Positions 60,340 through 64,000 of a stretch of 64,000 nt of DNA are shown here, in pieces (position 1 is the stretch's first letter; each line of letters opens with the position of its first letter). Both the position numbers and the translations under genes were made by a program. The notes under the pieces are model-generated. The model saw only the letters and a list, made by a program, of their open reading frames with translations. It did no database searches and had not been told where the DNA came from. The stretch spans positions 107,342-171,341 of the forward strand of contig NMRA01000600.1 of assembly GCA_002633005.1 (NCBI GenBank), read 5' to 3'. Origin of the DNA: Phoronis australis (Eukaryota; Phoronida; Phoronidae).

Positions 60340-60822
60340 GCTATTCCTTAGTTGATGGAAGGGTGCGTATTGTTCATTCGATTGAAAAAGGTATTGACTG
60401 AGTTCTTGGATGAAAACACGACAAACGTATCGTCCGCATACCTAAAATTGTGGTTTACAGTCCGGTGGGCAACTAGCCAGAGCCTCAGTATCAAGATTGC
60501 ACCTGAAAATATTAGCTACCACTGATCCCAGGGGTGAACCCATGGCCATTCCGTTGTTGTTGTTTCGTGCAATATCCTGGGCATGTGCATCAAGACGGGC
60601 CTTACTTTCTTCCCTGTGATAGGTTTTAGTACAAGATCTAATGTTACCGCTCTCCATCTCTCCAAAATGTGTTTCAATCTTATAGGACAAACGGCAACTT
60701 GTGCCTAAAGCTTTAGACTCTCTTCTTCCAGGGCAATTCCCTACTATTCCTTCACTATTCCTCATGAATGTGGTTCCTATAAACTGATCTCTCCAAGCCC
60801 CATTCCAGCATTCACCCAAGTC
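60340..60822 (-). pseudogene. Fragment of a Penelope-like reverse transcriptase
   Basis: On the minus strand GMAMGSPLGSVVANIFRCNL (from about 60554) leads to ASCPPDCKPQF and, after a frameshift, YADDTFVVFSSKNSVNTF (about 60440-60385), ending near NNTHPSIN. It is the same family as 31832-34030, sharing CPPDCKPQF and DDTFVVFSSKNSV. Sequence upstream of about 60570 is open to 60819 but does not resemble the Penelope element, so a breakpoint probably lies there. Confidence 0.75.
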
Positions 60823-61075
60823 ATTAAACTATGGTCTCTGTGAGCGCAGGGCAATAAGCAATACCATTTTTGGAATTTAAGGTCTCAAACTGAAGATTAC
60901 ACTCTACACAAAATATTTCGTTATCTTCATCATCAAGAAGGAGATTCTGCAAATTTACCTTGCTACAACCTGCAAATTCATTGACCTCTGAAACATGGGT
61001 GCAAATATTTATAACTAACCTCTGGTGTATGATGTAGCAGTTATAAGCACAGGTATAATTTTGAATATGGCGGCT

Positions 61076-61790
61076 GTAATTTGAGTAAATAATCAATTAT
61101 GCAAATTCATGACAAACATGAAAACATGAGATCAATTTTAAAATAATCTACAAGAAATGCCCGTAAGGAAATTATAAGCAGAAACAGTATTTGGAATACT
61201 GGTGTCCTTTATTTGTATAACTTATGAAAATTCCTCCTGGTACATCAGCTATAAGCAAAAGTAGAATTTTGAATAAGATGACCTTAGTTTGCATATACAG
61301 TATTAAGCAAATTTTTCATGCAACAACATGCAAAAGGATTTCATTAAACTAATTGACCATAGAAACAAAGGTGCAAATATTCAAATATCACCTTTGATGA
61401 TTGGTACCATGGGTTATAAAACAATTTTGAATAATTGCGGCCTTAATTTGCATAAATTGTGCAACTGACGATGTATTCACCCAAAAACTTTCACTATTGA
61501 AATCGTTGACAATGGAAACATGGATGAAAGCAGCAAAATAACCCGTTGCAGTGCTTGGTAAGGAAATTACATGTATAAGCCAAAATGGAATTTTGCATAA
61601 TGACGGCCTTAATTTGCATAAATTATGCAAATTGGCAATGTATTCACCAAAAAACTTGCACTATTCAATTTGTTGACTATGAAAACATGGTAAAAACGTC
61701 AAAATTATCTGGCTGCAGTGCTTGGTAAGGAAATTATAAGCAAAAGTAGAATTTGTCTAATGGCGACCTTCATTTGAATATTTTAAAAAA
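61076..61790. repeat. Degenerate satellite-like tandem array, unit about 165-215 bp
   Basis: The phrase CGGCCTTAATTTGCATAAATT recurs in variant form at about 61076, 61285, 61440, 61610 and 61768. Between them lie repeated blocks ATGTATTCACCxAAAAACTT, GTTGACxATGxAAACATGG and GCAGTGCTTGGTAAGGAAATTA (61550 and 61718). The two units at 61440-61770 are the most alike. The left long-repeat copy lacks it. Confidence 0.75.
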
Positions 61791-63650
61791 TGCTCAAGGG
61801 TTAAAAACATCCTCCCCCTTAAATCATGATTGATTAACTATGCGTAGGCTACTTGCAAAACATCACAGAAAAAGCTTTATCCGGCAAATCCAGGTTAAGT
61901 AAACAACAGCAGTTGGCTCCCGGACTACAATGTATAGCCGCTAAACAGCTACTGAACTACCTGACGTTTGACCTATCCATGCGTTCATCTAGTTGGGAAA
62001 GCATGAGGCATGGCGCTAATTGTCACGTAGCAAATAAAAGTGTTTACGGGATTTATATTGCACTCAGTGTCAATTTGTTTACTCCTTACACGACTTTGGC
62101 TACTAAAATTAAATACTTATAATATTATAAAAGCTGTCTGTTTAACAATGAAATGAAAACTTCTATGCACGGATAAAAACAAACGCCATGAAACACACAC
62201 GCAATGAGGTAGTCGCCTACGACTATAAGCTTAGGCGCAGGCGTCTATATCGCGTAGATCTCACGGAAACGCTTGATATCATTGGGGAGCTAACACGAGG
62301 TGCATGGGTATAAGAAGTTTGACAGTTACTATCAACATTCGGCTCTCTTTCCAGAGACGAAGTGATATATTGTCAGACCTTCATACACTAGTACTTCATG
62401 TCCAAACCAAAACCGGCAGACCTATGTGGACGCCCCCATCTGTCTTTAATATCACGTGCTCGTTCCCATAATTTCATTCCATCGATTTGTTTACAGTGCC
62501 ATCCTCTTTAAAGCAAGCACGATATTTTTTCAGTAATCACACACGCAGCCACGTCTCCCGGGCTCATGGAATCAAGTCGACTGACTTCGTCTTTCGTCCA
62601 AGATATTTTCAAGTAAGCATACAGCGCATTATTGATGAGGCATGCACAGATGGTGTTCACGTCTGAGTAAGGTACAGTTCTTAATGGCTTTAAAAAGTTC
62701 TCAGTTGTGTGTTTTGTTACGTGTTGTTATGAGGAGAATTTTTGAAAGATACTTAATTTGTTTTCCGCACTTTAGGAAACCAATCCATGTTGAAACTTTA
62801 ACTTCTTTAAGCTCATAAAATGTTAAGTTCACGAAATTTTGAAATTTAAATTTAGGAACTTTACAAAGACCTATTTTTATTATAAACAAAAATTTAGGTG
62901 AACATTTTTAATAATTTGTTGGTAGGTTAAACGTGGAAGATTGTCACTGAAACTGATCAGAAAAAGTAACCTATGATATGTATACGTATATCCACTGGTT
63001 TCGTGACGGCGGGGAACAGAAACGACTGTGGTCATTAAAAACCGTGTTTGTATCCATTAGTTTTAAACATGTCTCCCAATAACGCTTTTACACTCGCGAC
63101 ATTTAGCGACTAAGCTGACGAGGTACAACAATGAATGTTAAATCTACAATCAACAGTACTTAAACAAATACTTTTAAGCAGTCATATTCCATCAAATGAG
63201 TTGTCAAGATTTTGAATATAGCACGTGAATAAATGCGCCTTCCGACATGACGCCAAACGGTAGGCTGCTGTATCGTTTGCGCCCAGTCGACAAAACTGCA
63301 CCCTTTGACAAGTGTTATTGAGATAATGAACAGATAAATATCTCAACACCGTTCATCAGTTGGAATCAAATCACATTCAAAAACTAAGTTGCTAACCCTG
63401 GCAATACTGGTAAGTTACCACTTTTGTTTGAGAAAAGTTAGGTAATTTGACAAATAAGAACCTAATCGACAACAAGTCGAATCGAATTCCAAAAATCATA
63501 TGTACCATTTCACTTCTCACAAAATCCCTATTTTCGGTTTGGTACAATTTAATGTATGCATTCATGTTTCTTAACCTGGCTTAGATGACATCATGTGTGT
63601 GTATACATGTTTCCCGACCTGGCTTAGGTGACGTCACATGTTTCTTAAAG

Positions 63651-64000
63651 TCCTTCTCTCACGCGTTGTTAACCCTTATTACATGGTTAGAGGATGTTAT
63701 AAGGATCCAAGAAGTACTTACCCCATAACTAATACACAATCTGTACTCGGAAAAAGTTTAAATGGGCGCGCCACTCACGATTCGCACCCGAAGAACCACC
63801 GCCATTTTGAACTTGCCGCGAACCCGGAAGTACAATTCATTCAGGAACCCAGGCCGAGAAAACGCCGTCAGTGCGACTGGAGCAGTGCCTGTACTGTTAC
63901 CAGCCAGCAAACGGGGGTGAAATAATCGACAGCGCGCCTTAATTTTAATAAAATCAAACTACGGACAATTTTATCGAATTTGCTGAAGAAATGTGGCGAA
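63651..64000. other. No gene seen
   Basis: Unique sequence after the long repeat, with a GGGCGCGCC site at 63764 and an open segment (63638-63925) without recognisable product or splice sites. A gene could begin beyond the window. Confidence 0.4.

Larger units (their letters stand above)
59388..63650. repeat. Right copy of the diverged 4-kb direct repeat
   Basis: Partner of 1-3875; see there for landmarks. Relative to the left copy it has gained a tRNA-like insertion (59913-59998), a Penelope fragment (60340-60822) and a satellite-like array (61076-61790). The left copy instead has a MITE at 1431-1565 and a longer AT microsatellite. Confidence 0.75.

Overview
This is nuclear DNA from an animal, most likely an aquatic invertebrate. 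The evidence is split genes with GT-AG introns, AT-rich non-coding sequence crowded with degenerate transposons (LINE-type and Penelope-type reverse transcriptases, palindromic MITEs), and a great excess of the palindrome TACATGTA. I associate that palindrome with lancelet, hemichordate, mollusc and brachiopod genomes, but I cannot name the species. There are no operons, ribosome binding sites or CRISPR arrays. Four single-base N characters (12818, 23118, 42765, 47420) look like contig joins, and two of them carry the signature of unmerged haplotypes.

The only convincing protein-coding gene is present as two tandem paralogs on the + strand. Copy 1 has exons at 21807-22172 and 30059-30908, with a phase-compatible first exon at 18598-18647 behind a CRE and TATA-box pair. 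Together they give a 421-residue single-pass type II membrane protein with a lumenal domain carrying Y-I-F-I-D-E-D, which resembles a GT-A glycosyltransferase DxD site. Copy 2 has exons at 50384-50731 and 52614-53370. It lacks an identifiable first exon, stops about 34 residues early, and has a LINE inserted just behind the stop. A fragment of the same exon at 47326-47419 breaks off at an N and is most simply an unmerged allele, not a third gene.

Layout. 1-3875: left copy of a diverged 4-kb direct repeat whose partner lies at about 59388-63650. 3876-18230: no convincing gene; palindromic repeats, a 277-bp perfect duplication, and a 3.0-kb segment that appears to be present or absent between haplotypes, bounded by TAGGT. 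18230-31310: gene copy 1, with a long second intron that contains a foldback element and a doubtful extra exon. 31590-35045: a broken Penelope-like element between tandem repeats that match its own 5' end. 35045-44480: MITEs, a frameshifted THAP-like fragment, and an echo of copy 1 intron sequence. 44480-50488: a LINE and a 2-kb duplicated block consistent with allelic overlap. 50384-53370: gene copy 2. 53425-55437: a LINE. 56190-58533: three splice-bounded open segments that may be a separate small gene. 59388-63650: right copy of the long repeat, which received a tRNA-Asn-like insertion, a Penelope fragment and a satellite array after the duplication.

Overall this is a locally expanding family of Golgi-type membrane proteins in a repeat-laden, highly heterozygous region. 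All functional assignment is by motif and architecture, not by database search.
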